Shown here piece by piece: positions 26,825-36,047 of a DNA stretch of 64,000 nt. The stretch lies in assembly GCA_963838385.1 (NCBI GenBank), contig CAWIRE010000014.1:124001-188000 (forward strand), written 5' to 3'. How positions within the stretch are numbered: position 1 is the first letter of the stretch; every line of letters starts with the position of its first letter. This stretch comes from DAHUYF01 sp963838385 (GTDB taxonomy: Bacteria > Pseudomonadota > Alphaproteobacteria > ATCC43930 > CGMCC-115725). Below the pieces are notes generated by a model, which saw nothing but the letters and a program-made list of their open reading frames with translations, was not told the origin of the DNA and did not search any database. The position numbers and the translations under genes were made by a program.

Positions 26825-27766
26825 CTACGAGTTTTTGCGCCCGAGCACCGCCATCAGCTCGGTCCATTCGCGCTTGCTCATGCCGCTCTCCTCCTGCGTC
26901 ACCGTCTCGCCGGCGACGAGGCGGCGCACCACATCCAGCCCGCGCTCGGAGAGCTGGGCGCCGCCCAGGCGGTATTGGCGGAAGGCCTCGGCGGTGAGCG
27001 GCACCCATTTGTCGACCGTGGCGATCATCGCCTCGGCATAGGCGCGGATCTCGTATTGCGCATGGGCGTCGGCGCGCAGGCTGAGGAAATTGAGCAGATT
27101 GTGCAGGTCGGTCTTCCAGTACCACTGCGTATAGAAGTTCAGCGATAGGTTCATGCGCGCGAGCTCCCGCGCCAGCCCCTGGCGCGCGGCATCGAGCACG
27201 CCGCCGGCTTCATCCTCGTTGAGCATCTCGACATAGCCGCGATAGGCGCGCTCCGCATCCTCGCGCAGCAGCGAGAGGACGCGCGCCGCCTCGGCGCCGG
27301 CGAGCACCTCGCCCCGCCCCTGGCGGTTGCTCTTGGACTGCGCCGCGAGGTGCTCGGGCGCCGGCACGTAGAACTCGTTGTCGAGGATCGAGTAGCGCGC
27401 GGAATACTCGTTGACGTTGGCGGTGCGGTGGCGGATCCACTGCCGGGCCACGAAGATCGGCAGCTTGACGTGGTACTTGATCTCGCACATCTCGAAGGGC
27501 GTGGTGTGGCGGTGGCGCAGGAGATAGTGGATGAGCCCGCGGTCCTCGCTGACGCGCTTCGTCCCCTTGCCGTAGGAGACCCGCGCCGCCTGCACCACCG
27601 CGGCATCGTCGCCCATGTAGTCGATGACGCGGACGAAGCCGTGATCGAGCACCGGGACGGGCTCGTAGAGGATCTCCTCCAGCGCCGGCACGGTGGCGCG
27701 CCGCGTCGGCATCTGCTCGGCGCGCAGGCGGTCGATCTCGGCCTTCTGCTCTGGTGTCAGCGGCAT
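26825..27766 (-). CDS. thyX: Flavin-dependent thymidylate synthase
   Basis: Makes dTMP from dUMP with methylene-tetrahydrofolate and FAD. It carries the ThyX motif RHRTANVNEYS within ARQWIRHRTANVNEYSARYS, the substrate-binding region SLNFYTQWYWKTDLHNLLNFLSLR, and LIHYLLRHRHTTPFEMCE. From the ATG at 27766 it has 313 residues, as expected. Readings that start further upstream would run antisense through the tmRNA gene and are rejected. Confidence 0.95.
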   Translation of the reverse strand: MPLTPEQKAEIDRLRAEQMPTRRATVPALEEILYEPVPVLDHGFVRVIDYMGDDAAVVQAARVSYGKGTKRVSEDRGLIHYLLRHRHTTPFEMCEIKYHVKLPIFVARQWIRHRTANVNEYSARYSILDNEFYVPAPEHLAAQSKSNRQGRGEVLAGAEAARVLSLLREDAERAYRGYVEMLNEDEAGGVLDAARQGLARELARMNLSLNFYTQWYWKTDLHNLLNFLSLRADAHAQYEIRAYAEAMIATVDKWVPLTAEAFRQYRLGGAQLSERGLDVVRRLVAGETVTQEESGMSKREWTELMAVLGRKNS

Positions 27767-27869
27767 GGCGGCGGGCGCTCCCGAAGCGAGGGGCGCCACT
27801 TTACAATCCGCTAACCAAGGCTCCAAGCGCAACTCGCCGCCCGTTGCGCCGGCGGCGAAAAGCCTTATA

Positions 27870-28190
27870 TTTGGTGGGTCGGGCAACCGACTATGGCGAT
27901 AAACGGTGCATGGAATAGACGTTGCGGACCCGGGGGCAGTACCCGGCGCCTCCACCAAACCCAACAGGCCGCGCAAGGACGGCTCAGCATGGGGGCGAAC
28001 CAGGATCGACGCGCGTAGTAAAGATGTGAGCCGTCGCCCGGCATGGTACCGCCGATATCGGGCCAATCCTGACGTGCCAACGACAACATGGCACATGAGG
28101 CACTCGCGGCCTAATCCCCCAACGGGGATGACAGCCTAGAGCTACTCGCGGTCCGGGGGGCACCGGGCAACAGAAGCCCCCCACTTCGCT
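27870..28190 (+). ncRNA. ssrA: Two-piece (permuted) transfer-messenger RNA
   Basis: tmRNA rescues stalled ribosomes and tags the nascent peptide. The gene is permuted as in Alphaproteobacteria. The acceptor piece comes first and ends CGCCTCC-A-CCA at 27947-27957, with a T-arm-like GGACCCGGGGGC...ACCCGG. A 33-base spacer follows, and then the coding piece starts GGGGGCGAACCAGGATCGAC at 27991. GGGGGCG pairs with CGCCTCC to form the acceptor stem. The tag frame 28076-28111 reads ANDNMAHEALAA, then TAA. The outer ends of both pieces are estimates. The sspB gene lies directly downstream. Confidence 0.92.
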
Positions 28191-28219
28191 GACGCCAATC
28201 GGGCAGGTGCCGCGCGATC

Positions 28220-28679
28220 GTGAAAGACCTTCTGCGATACGATAAAATGGTCGAAGCAGCCTTGCGGGGCGTGGTGCGCGAGGCGCTGGCCCGCACCGCG
28301 GCCAACGGCCTCCCCGGCGCGCATCACTTCTACATCACGTTCCGCACCGGCTTTCCCGGGCTCTCGCTGCCCGGACTATCTCGGCCGGCAATATCCCGAG
28401 GAGATGACCGTGGTGCTGGAGCACCAGTTCTGGGACCTCGAAGTCTCCGAGGAATGCTTCTCGGTGACGCTGAGCTTCCAGAACAAGCCCGAGCGGCTGG
28501 TCATCCCGTTCGACGCGATCACCGCCTTCGCCGATCCCGCGGTCAAGTTCGGCCTGCAGTTCCAGGAGAGCGCGGGCGAGCCCGATCCGGCGCCGGCCGA
28601 GCCCGGGCCCGGCAAGCCGGAAGCGGCGGCCGAAAAGCCCGGCGAGGTCGTGGCGCTCGACGCCTTCCGCAAGAAATAG
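28220..28679 (+). pseudogene. sspB: SspB (ClpXP adaptor for tmRNA-tagged proteins), one frameshift
   Basis: Adaptor that delivers ssrA-tagged proteins to ClpXP. The N-terminal part (LLRYDKMVEAALRGVVREAL, LPGAHHFYITFRTGFPG) and the next frame (YPEEMTVVLEHQFWDLEV, FSVTLSFQNKPERLVIPFDAITAFADP) together match alpha-type SspB. An acidic linker and the C-terminal ClpX-binding tail (VVALDAFRKK) follow. The frame changes near 28375; removing one base gives the expected LPDYL. The start is a GTG. Its position just after ssrA puts tag and adaptor side by side. Sequence error is likelier than loss. Confidence 0.85.
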
Positions 28680-28759
28680 CGCCGCCCCCGCCGCGACTTG
28701 ACGCCGCGGCGGAAAAGATGATTCTCGGCGGCGGCCACATTCCTTGCAGAGCGAGACCG

Positions 28760-30375
28760 ATGGGCGACTTCGTCTTCCACGACCTGCTGCCGGCGATCGA
28801 GGACACCACCTCCTACCGCAAGCTCACTGGCGATTACGTCGCCACCGCCGCGCTCGAGGGCGAGACCATCGTCAAGGTCGATCCGCGCGGCGCTGACGCT
28901 GCTCGCGGCGCAAGCCATGGCCGATTGCCAGCACCTGCTGCGGCCCGGCCATCTGCAGCAGCTGCGCCGCATCCTCGACGACCCCGAGGCCTCGGACAAC
29001 GACAAGTTCGTCGCCTTCGACCTGCTCAAGAACGCCAACATCGCCGCCGGCCGGGTGCTGCCGATGTGCCAGGACACCGGCACGGCGATCGTCATGGGCA
29101 AGAAGGGCCAGCGCGTCTGGACCGGCGGCGGCGACGCGGCGGCGATCGCCGCCGGCATCCGCAAGACCTATGTCGAGACCAATCTGCGCTACAGCCAGGT
29201 GGCGCCGCTCACGATGTACGAGGAGGTCAACACCGGCGACAACCTGCCGGCGCAGATCGAGCTCTATGCCGAGGAAGGCGACGAGTACAAGTTCCTGTTC
29301 ATCGCCAAGGGCGGCGGCTCCGCCAACAAGAGCTTCCTCTACCAGCAGACCAAGGCGGTGCTCAATCCGAAATCGCTGATCAAGTTCCTCGACGAGAAGA
29401 TCCGCACGCTGGGCACCGCCGCCTGCCCGCCCTATCACCTCGCCATCGTCATCGGCGGCACCTCGGCGGAATACACCCTCAAGACCGTCAAGCTCGCCAG
29501 CACGCGCTATCTCGACAACCTGCCGGCCGAGGGCAACCGCTGCGGCCAGGCCTTCCGCGACCGCGGCCTCGAGGCCGAGGTGCTGGAGCTCACCCGCGCC
29601 ATGGGCATCGGCGCGCAGTTCGGCGGCAAGTATTTCTGCCACGACGTGCGCGTCATCCGCCTGCCGCGCCACGGCGCCAGCGTGCCGATCGGCATCGGCG
29701 TCTCCTGCGCCGCCGACCGGCAGATCCTGGGCAAGATCAACGCCAAGGGCGTGTTCCTCGAGGAGCTCGAGACCAACCCGGCGCGCTACCTGCCCGAGGT
29801 CGACGGCGAGAGCGCTGGGCGGCGAGGTCGTGCGCATCGATCTCTCCCGCCCGATGGCCGAGATCCGCCGCACGCTGTCGCGCTATCCGATCAAGACGCG
29901 GCTGTCGCTCACCGGCACGCTGGTGGTGGCGCGCGACATCGCGCATGCCAAGCTCAAGGAGCGCCTCGAGCGCGGCGAAGGCCTGCCGGACTACGTCAAG
30001 AACCACCCCATCTATTATGCCGGCCCGGCCAAGACGCCGCAGGGCTACGCCTCGGGCTCCTTCGGCCCGACCACGGCGGGCCGCATGGATTCCTACGTCG
30101 ACCAGCTCATGGCGGCCGGCGGCAGCTTCGTCACGCTGGCCAAGGGCAATCGCGGCGCCGAGGTGCGCGAGGCCTGCAAGAAGCATGGCGGCTTCTATCT
30201 CGGCTCGATCGGCGGCCCGGCGGCGCGGCTGGCGCAGGACTGCATCAAGAAGGTCGAGGTGCTGGAATATCCCGAGCTCGGCATGGAGGCGATCTGGCGG
30301 ATCGAGGTGGTCGATTTCCCGGCCTTCATCGTGGTCGACGACAAGGGCAATGATTTCTTCGCCAAGCTCGCCTGA
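28760..30375 (+). pseudogene. fumA: Class I (Fe-S) fumarate hydratase, two frameshifts
   Basis: An oxygen-sensitive fumarase with a [4Fe-4S] cluster, TCA cycle. The alpha part has LPMCQDTGTAIV and GTAACPPYHLAIVIGG, and the beta part has TGTLVVARDIAHAK, YYAGPAKTPQGYASGSFGPTTAGRMDSY and a KGN-containing tail, as in single-chain enzymes of about 540 residues. The frame changes near 28890 (after IVKVDPR) and near 29815 (after DGES). One extra base at each site explains both. A class II fumarase (fumC) is encoded 2 kb downstream. Confidence 0.88.
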
Positions 30376-30390
30376 GCGGCGCAGACGGGG

Positions 30391-30414
30391 ATAGGACGGC
30401 GCGGCCCGTCCTAT
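30391..30414. terminator. Hairpin between fumA and the sigma-factor gene
   Basis: A perfect 9-bp stem, ATAGGACGG with CCGTCCTAT, around a six-base loop, 15 bases after the fumA stop and 21 bases before the sigma-factor GTG. No U-tract follows on either strand. It could be a weak terminator, or a DNA operator for the operon that follows. Confidence 0.35.
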
Positions 30415-30435
30415 GATGGTGCGAAGAGACAACGC

Positions 30436-30963
30436 GTGGCGCAAGAAATCGACCTTCAGGCACTAAGCCGGGGCGAAAAATCGGCGTGGGATGCCTTCGT
30501 GCGGCGCTATGCCGGGCTGATCGTCGCGGCAGTGCGGGGCGTCGCCCATGACGCCGCGGAGGTCGAGGACCTCGTTCAGGAGGTGTTCGTCCGGTTGTGC
30601 AAGGATGGGTTTCGCCTGCTCAAGACCTACGATCCCAGCCGGGCGGGGCTCTCCACCTGGCTCACCATCGTCGCCCGCAGCACGGCGCGGGACGCCTTGC
30701 GCCGGCGCCAGCTGGCGCTGACGCCGATCGATGCGGTGCCGGAAGGATTGCTCGCGACCGACCCGCCGCCGCCGGAGAAGCTGAAGCTGCCGGACGGGCT
30801 GCTCTCGCCGCGCCAGAAGCTGGTGCTGAGCATGCTCTACGACCGGGACATGGAGGTGGCGGAGGTTGCAGCGGCGCTGGGCGTCGACCCGCAGACGGTG
30901 CGCAGCACCCACCACAAGGCGATGCTGAAGCTGCGCATCCACTTTTCGGCGGAAGAGCGATAA
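30436..30963 (+). CDS. ECF-type sigma-70 family RNA polymerase sigma factor
   Basis: A 175-residue sigma factor with region 2 (SAWDAFVRRYAGLIVAAVR...VEDLVQEVFVRL...LSTWLTIVARSTARDALRRR) and region 4 (LSPRQKLVLSMLYDRDMEVAEVAAALGVDPQTVRSTHHKAMLKLR). It lacks regions 1 and 3, as ECF factors do. The next two genes encode a membrane-anchored putative anti-sigma factor and a metal-resistance-type sensor, so it probably answers an envelope or metal stress signal. It starts with GTG. Confidence 0.88.
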   Translation: MAQEIDLQALSRGEKSAWDAFVRRYAGLIVAAVRGVAHDAAEVEDLVQEVFVRLCKDGFRLLKTYDPSRAGLSTWLTIVARSTARDALRRRQLALTPIDAVPEGLLATDPPPPEKLKLPDGLLSPRQKLVLSMLYDRDMEVAEVAAALGVDPQTVRSTHHKAMLKLRIHFSAEER

Positions 30964-31055
30964 GGGTGCTACGGAGGAACAAGGCGTGAAAAAAGTGTGG
31001 CATTATGGGGATGCGGGCCGCTACGGCGGCATAAAGATGGGTAAGGAGACGAGGC

Positions 31056-31574
31056 ATGGCCGGACCCATGGACAGCGCTGACGAGGCCGCCCTTTGGCGC
31101 CGCTGGCGCTCTGCCGCCGGCGATGGCTTGCCCGCCGGCCCGGAGCCGGACGCGCTGGCGTTCGCCGCCTATGCCGAGGATCGGCTCGAGCCCGAGGCGG
31201 CGGCGGCGGTGGAAGCCTGGCTGGCGGACGACCTCCAGGCGACGCGCGACGTTCTCGCGGCCCGGCAGGTCCGGCGGGAAGCGCTGCCGGAGGCTCCCGA
31301 GGCGATCCTGGCCCGGGCGGCGGCGCTGATGGGCGGCGGCGAGGTGCGGATCCTGGCCTTCCGCCGTCCGACGGCCCGGCTGCGAAGCTGGCGCGGGGCG
31401 GTCGGCTGGAGCGCCATGGCGGCCAGCATCCTGGTGGCGAGCCTCGCCGGCTTCGCCATGGGCGATGATACCTACATGACGCTGACGGGCGGCACGAATG
31501 CCAGCCTGAGCCAGGAGCTGCTGGATCCGCCGACCGGCCTGTTCAACGGGATGGACGAGGATTCGAATATATGA
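31056..31574 (+). CDS. Putative membrane-anchored anti-sigma factor
   Basis: A 172-residue protein with an N-terminal cytoplasmic half rich in acidic residues (ALAFAAYAEDRLEPEAAAAVEAWLADD), which resembles the helical anti-sigma domain. One membrane segment (GWSAMAASILVASLAGFAMG) and a short periplasmic tail follow. The HxxxCxxC zinc motif of ZAS anti-sigma factors is absent. The role is inferred from its place between an ECF sigma gene and the sensor gene, which it overlaps by four bases. A good GGAGACGAGG lies upstream. Confidence 0.65.
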   Translation: MAGPMDSADEAALWRRWRSAAGDGLPAGPEPDALAFAAYAEDRLEPEAAAAVEAWLADDLQATRDVLAARQVRREALPEAPEAILARAAALMGGGEVRILAFRRPTARLRSWRGAVGWSAMAASILVASLAGFAMGDDTYMTLTGGTNASLSQELLDPPTGLFNGMDEDSNI

Positions 31575-32071
31575 CGAGTGTCGCCGCGGGCGGCGTGCGC
31601 TCCGGCTCGCGCGGCTGGCTGCTGTGGCTGGCCCTGGCCATCTCGCTCGTGCTCAACGCCTTTCTCGTCGGCACCTTGGTGTGGTGGGTCAGCGCCAACC
31701 GCCTGCTGACGCCGGCCGAGCGCTTCCAGCAGATCGGCCGCGAGCTCAACCTCAGCGATGACCAGCGCGACGCCTTCCAGCAATTCCTGATCGAGATGCG
31801 GCGCAACGGCCGCCAGCTCCACGAGAAGAACGAGCCGCTGGTGCAGAAGATCTGGGGCGAGATGGCCAAGGCCCAGCCGGACCTCGCCCTGGTCGACCAG
31901 CTCGTCGACCAGGCGACCGAGAACCGCCGCGCCTTCCAGAAGAGCATGTCGGTGGCGGTCAGCCGGTTTCTCGCCGATCTCTCGCCGGAGCAGCGCAACC
32001 AGTTCGTCGAGCTGACGAAGCGGCACCAGGATCAGATGGCGGCGCGGCTGCGCCACATGGTCGTGCCTTAG
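31571..32071 (+). CDS. Periplasmic heavy-metal-resistance/CnrX-Spy-like sensor
   Basis: A 166-residue protein with one N-terminal membrane anchor (GWLLWLALAISLVLNAFLVG) and a helical periplasmic domain. The domain has LTPAERFQQIGRELNLSDDQRDAFQQF and FLADLSPEQRNQFVEL, which matches the Metal_resist / Spy-CpxP-like family of LTxxQ-type helical hairpins. It overlaps the anti-sigma gene (ATGA). A three-gene sigma/anti-sigma/periplasmic-sensor operon like CnrYXH is the likely model. The metal or stress sensed cannot be read from the sequence. Confidence 0.7.
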   Translation: MTSVAAGGVRSGSRGWLLWLALAISLVLNAFLVGTLVWWVSANRLLTPAERFQQIGRELNLSDDQRDAFQQFLIEMRRNGRQLHEKNEPLVQKIWGEMAKAQPDLALVDQLVDQATENRRAFQKSMSVAVSRFLADLSPEQRNQFVELTKRHQDQMAARLRHMVVP

Positions 32072-32191
32072 GCGAATTCGCTGCGCGACCGAGGCAGCGT
32101 CAGCCGCACCGTTCGAGCCTAGTATCGACTATCGCAAAACGGAGCCTCACCAGGGGCGGAGAGGGTTGGGGTGAGGTGGGGCGACGGTCTC

Positions 32192-32240
32192 GTGCGGCGC
32201 AACCGCTGGCGCCCGCCAGGGACGACGCTGCGCGTCGCCC
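32192..32240 (+). repeat. Structured intergenic repeat, truncated copy I
   Basis: Keeps the outer stem start GTGCGGCG, CGCTGGCGCCCGCC and the second hairpin CGACGC-TGC-GCGTCG, but the inner hairpin is reduced to CGCAACCGCTGG. It lies in the 258-base gap before fumC, the only copy upstream of a co-oriented gene start. Confidence 0.6.
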
Positions 32241-32329
32241 TAGCCGCGGGACGGTTAATAAAGCGTGCCCCCACTCGCGCGCCGGCGCCCGATCCCATAT
32301 CAAGGGCGGCGACCGGAGGAGGCCCCGCG

Positions 32330-33729
<1,400 letters not shown>

Positions 33730-33730
<1 letters not shown>

Positions 33731-33966
33731 TGGCGGGCCTCATCCGCAAGCGCTCGGTGGTGATCGCCGGGCATTCGACCAGCCTCACCCTCGAGGAGCC
33801 GTTCTGGGAGGATCTGCGCGCCATCGCGCGCCAACGCGGCCTCTCGCTCAACGCGCTCATCGGCACCGTCGATGCCGGCCGCAGCGGCAACCTCTCGAGC
33901 GCGCTCAGGCTCTTCGTCCTCGACTGCTACCGCCGCGGCGAGCTCGGGCCGCAGCGGCGGGAGTGA
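33730..33966 (+). CDS. Ribbon-helix-helix domain protein
   Basis: A 78-residue protein matching the RHH_4-type family: KRSVVIAGHSTSLTLEEPFWEDLRAIARQRGLSLNALI...GNLSSALRLFVLDCYRR. It has a short beta strand followed by two helices, the fold used by small DNA-binding dimers. Genes of this family sit directly downstream of fumC in many alphaproteobacteria, and here the start codon overlaps the fumC stop. It is probably a regulator; its target is unknown. Confidence 0.85.
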
Positions 33967-34098
33967 GCCGCATGTGCCGGCGCGAGATCGGAGGACGGCG
34001 GATTTGCACATTGTGGTCAGGGACAGACGATCGTATGATCGTTGGCGGTCATCATGAACCTGAATGGCTCTCGGTCGAGCCGTAACGGCGAGGTTTGC

Positions 34099-35160
34099 AT
34101 GGCCCAGCCCAGCCGATCACCGACGCGCACCGTATTTGGATCGCTGGTGCTCATCGCTGTTGTCGTCGGCGGCGCTGCTGCTGCCTTCGCCTACACCGCA
34201 GGATGGCTCTCGCCCCATCGCCTCACGCCGGACAGGCTGGTGGATGCGTTCACGCCTCCGACTGGCAAACCGCCGCTCGGCCACCGCCGGAACCATGCCA
34301 AGGGGATCTGCTTTACCGGCACGTTCGAGGCGAACGGGGCCGGGTCGGCGCTCTCCGAGGCTCGGGTGTTCACCCGCGGCCAGTATCCCGCCCTCGGGCG
34401 CTTCAATCTCGGCACGCCCAATCCGGACGCGCCGGATGCGACGGTCAGGGTCCGTGGCATGGGGCTGCGCATCTCGACGCCGGACGGGCAGGAATGGCGC
34501 ACCGCCATGATCGACGCGCCGGTCTTTCCGGTGTCGACGCCGCAAGCCTTTTACGGACTGTTGCTGGCCTCGGCGAGCAAGGACCCCGACGCGATGAAGA
34601 CCTTCGCTGCCGCGCATCCCGAGATCGCGGCATTTGGCGCCTGGAACGCGAGCGGCCCCTGGACCGGCAGCTACGCGGAAGAGCGCTACAACAGCCTCGA
34701 CAGCTTCGTCTTCATCGACGGCGCCGGCGGCGAGAAGACGGTGCGATGGTCGCTCCTGCCGGCGGCGCAACCGGTCCCGGTATCGGCCGATGATCTCGCG
34801 AAGCGAGGACCCGACTTCCTCGAACAGGAGATCGCCGAGCGGGTCCGTGGCGGGCCGTTGCGCTGGACCATGGCGGTCACCATTGCCAATCCCGGCGATC
34901 CCACCGCCGATCCGAGCAAGGCCTGGCCGCAAGACCGCCGCACCGTCGAGGTCGGCACGCTCGTCGTGCAACAGATCCAGGCCGAGCGGGACGGCCCGTG
35001 CCGCGACATCAACTTCGATCCGTCCGTCCTGCCGCCGGGCATCCGGACATCGGATGATCCATTCCCGGCCGCACGCTCGTCCGCCTACGCCAAGTCATAC
35101 GACCGTCGCACGGCAGAAGCCGAATACTATCCCCGAACCGCAGGGGGCGCGAAGCCGTGA
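34099..35160 (+). CDS. Catalase-related peroxidase, membrane anchored
   Basis: A 353-residue protein with an N-terminal membrane or signal segment (FGSLVLIAVVVGGAAAAFAYT) and a catalase-fold domain. The heme-side elements are recognisable: KGICFTGTFEANG, ARVFTRGQYPALGRFNLG, GMGLRISTPDGQEWRTAM and FPVSTPQAFYGLL. It belongs to the short catalase family (srpA/YodK-like), which acts as a periplasmic peroxidase rather than a full catalase. It overlaps the cytochrome b561 gene by four bases, and this pairing recurs in other bacteria, so the cytochrome probably supplies electrons. Confidence 0.85.
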   Translation: MAQPSRSPTRTVFGSLVLIAVVVGGAAAAFAYTAGWLSPHRLTPDRLVDAFTPPTGKPPLGHRRNHAKGICFTGTFEANGAGSALSEARVFTRGQYPALGRFNLGTPNPDAPDATVRVRGMGLRISTPDGQEWRTAMIDAPVFPVSTPQAFYGLLLASASKDPDAMKTFAAAHPEIAAFGAWNASGPWTGSYAEERYNSLDSFVFIDGAGGEKTVRWSLLPAAQPVPVSADDLAKRGPDFLEQEIAERVRGGPLRWTMAVTIANPGDPTADPSKAWPQDRRTVEVGTLVVQQIQAERDGPCRDINFDPSVLPPGIRTSDDPFPAARSSAYAKSYDRRTAEAEYYPRTAGGAKP

Positions 35161-35720
35161 CCGGGCATCGCCAGCGCTTCACCCCGCTCCAGCGCCTGCT
35201 GCACTGGATCATGGCCGTCTGCATCCTGGCCATGCTGTTCATCGGCGTGGGCATGGTATCCACCGTCATGCCGAAATATCTGACGCTGGTTTCGCTTCAC
35301 AAGCCGCTCGGCATCGCCATCCTGGTGCTTGCGGTGATCCGCCTGGCGGTGCGCCTGCGCTACGGTGCGCCGTCGCTGCCCGCCGATCTGCCTGAGCCGA
35401 TGAAGCTCGCGGCCGGGCTGTCGCATTACGCGCTCTACGCGCTGATGATCGGCATGCCGCTCATCGGCTGGGCCATGCTGTCGGCCGCCGCCTATCCGGT
35501 CGTGCTGTTCGCGGGCGTGAACCTTCCGGCGATTCTGCCGCAGAGCGACAGCCTTCACGCGCTGCTCTGGAACGCGCATTTCTACCTTGCCTTCGTGTTC
35601 TTTGCCCTGATCCTGCTGCATCTCGCCGCAGCGCTCTTCCATGCGCTCGTCCGCCGCGACGGCGTCTTCGATGCAATGGCGTCAGTATCGACTGACGACG
35701 GGGTCGCGCCCGCCGAGTGA
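35157..35720 (+). CDS. Cytochrome b561
   Basis: A 187-residue di-heme membrane cytochrome with four hydrophobic segments. It has His ligands in RLLHWIMAVCILAMLF, SLHKPLGIAILVLAVIRL, LSHYALYALMIGMPLIGW and NAHFYLAFVFFALILLHLAAALFH. It transfers electrons from quinol to a periplasmic acceptor, here plausibly the upstream catalase-like peroxidase. It starts with GTG overlapping the preceding stop. Confidence 0.9.
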   Translation: MTGHRQRFTPLQRLLHWIMAVCILAMLFIGVGMVSTVMPKYLTLVSLHKPLGIAILVLAVIRLAVRLRYGAPSLPADLPEPMKLAAGLSHYALYALMIGMPLIGWAMLSAAAYPVVLFAGVNLPAILPQSDSLHALLWNAHFYLAFVFFALILLHLAAALFHALVRRDGVFDAMASVSTDDGVAPAE

Positions 35721-36047
35721 GGAGCCGTTCCGGAGCGCGTCGCCGAACCAACTGACAGGCATCTGCCGGAAGCGACGCACGCATACGTGGCTGCGCTCAG
35801 GATACGGCGATACTGCTCACGCGAAGAAAGTCCTTGCCGACAGGCAGCCGTCCACGCATGGCACCGCGCGGAAAACCCAGGATCGACGACGTGACGTCCG
35901 GTCCGGATGCATCAGCAGACTAGGTGAGGTCAGTCAGTCATGTCGCACTTGTGCCAACAGCGGTCGTGCGCGGGATCTCGATCAAGTGACCGTGTTCGAC
36001 CCTGGGCTCGGCGGAACGACGCATGGATCATCGAGGACGACTACTTA

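Noticed and set aside
27767..28096. N-terminal extension of ThyX to a 423-residue reading
   Set aside because: The extra codons run antisense through the tmRNA gene and match no ThyX. The ATG at 27766 gives the normal length.
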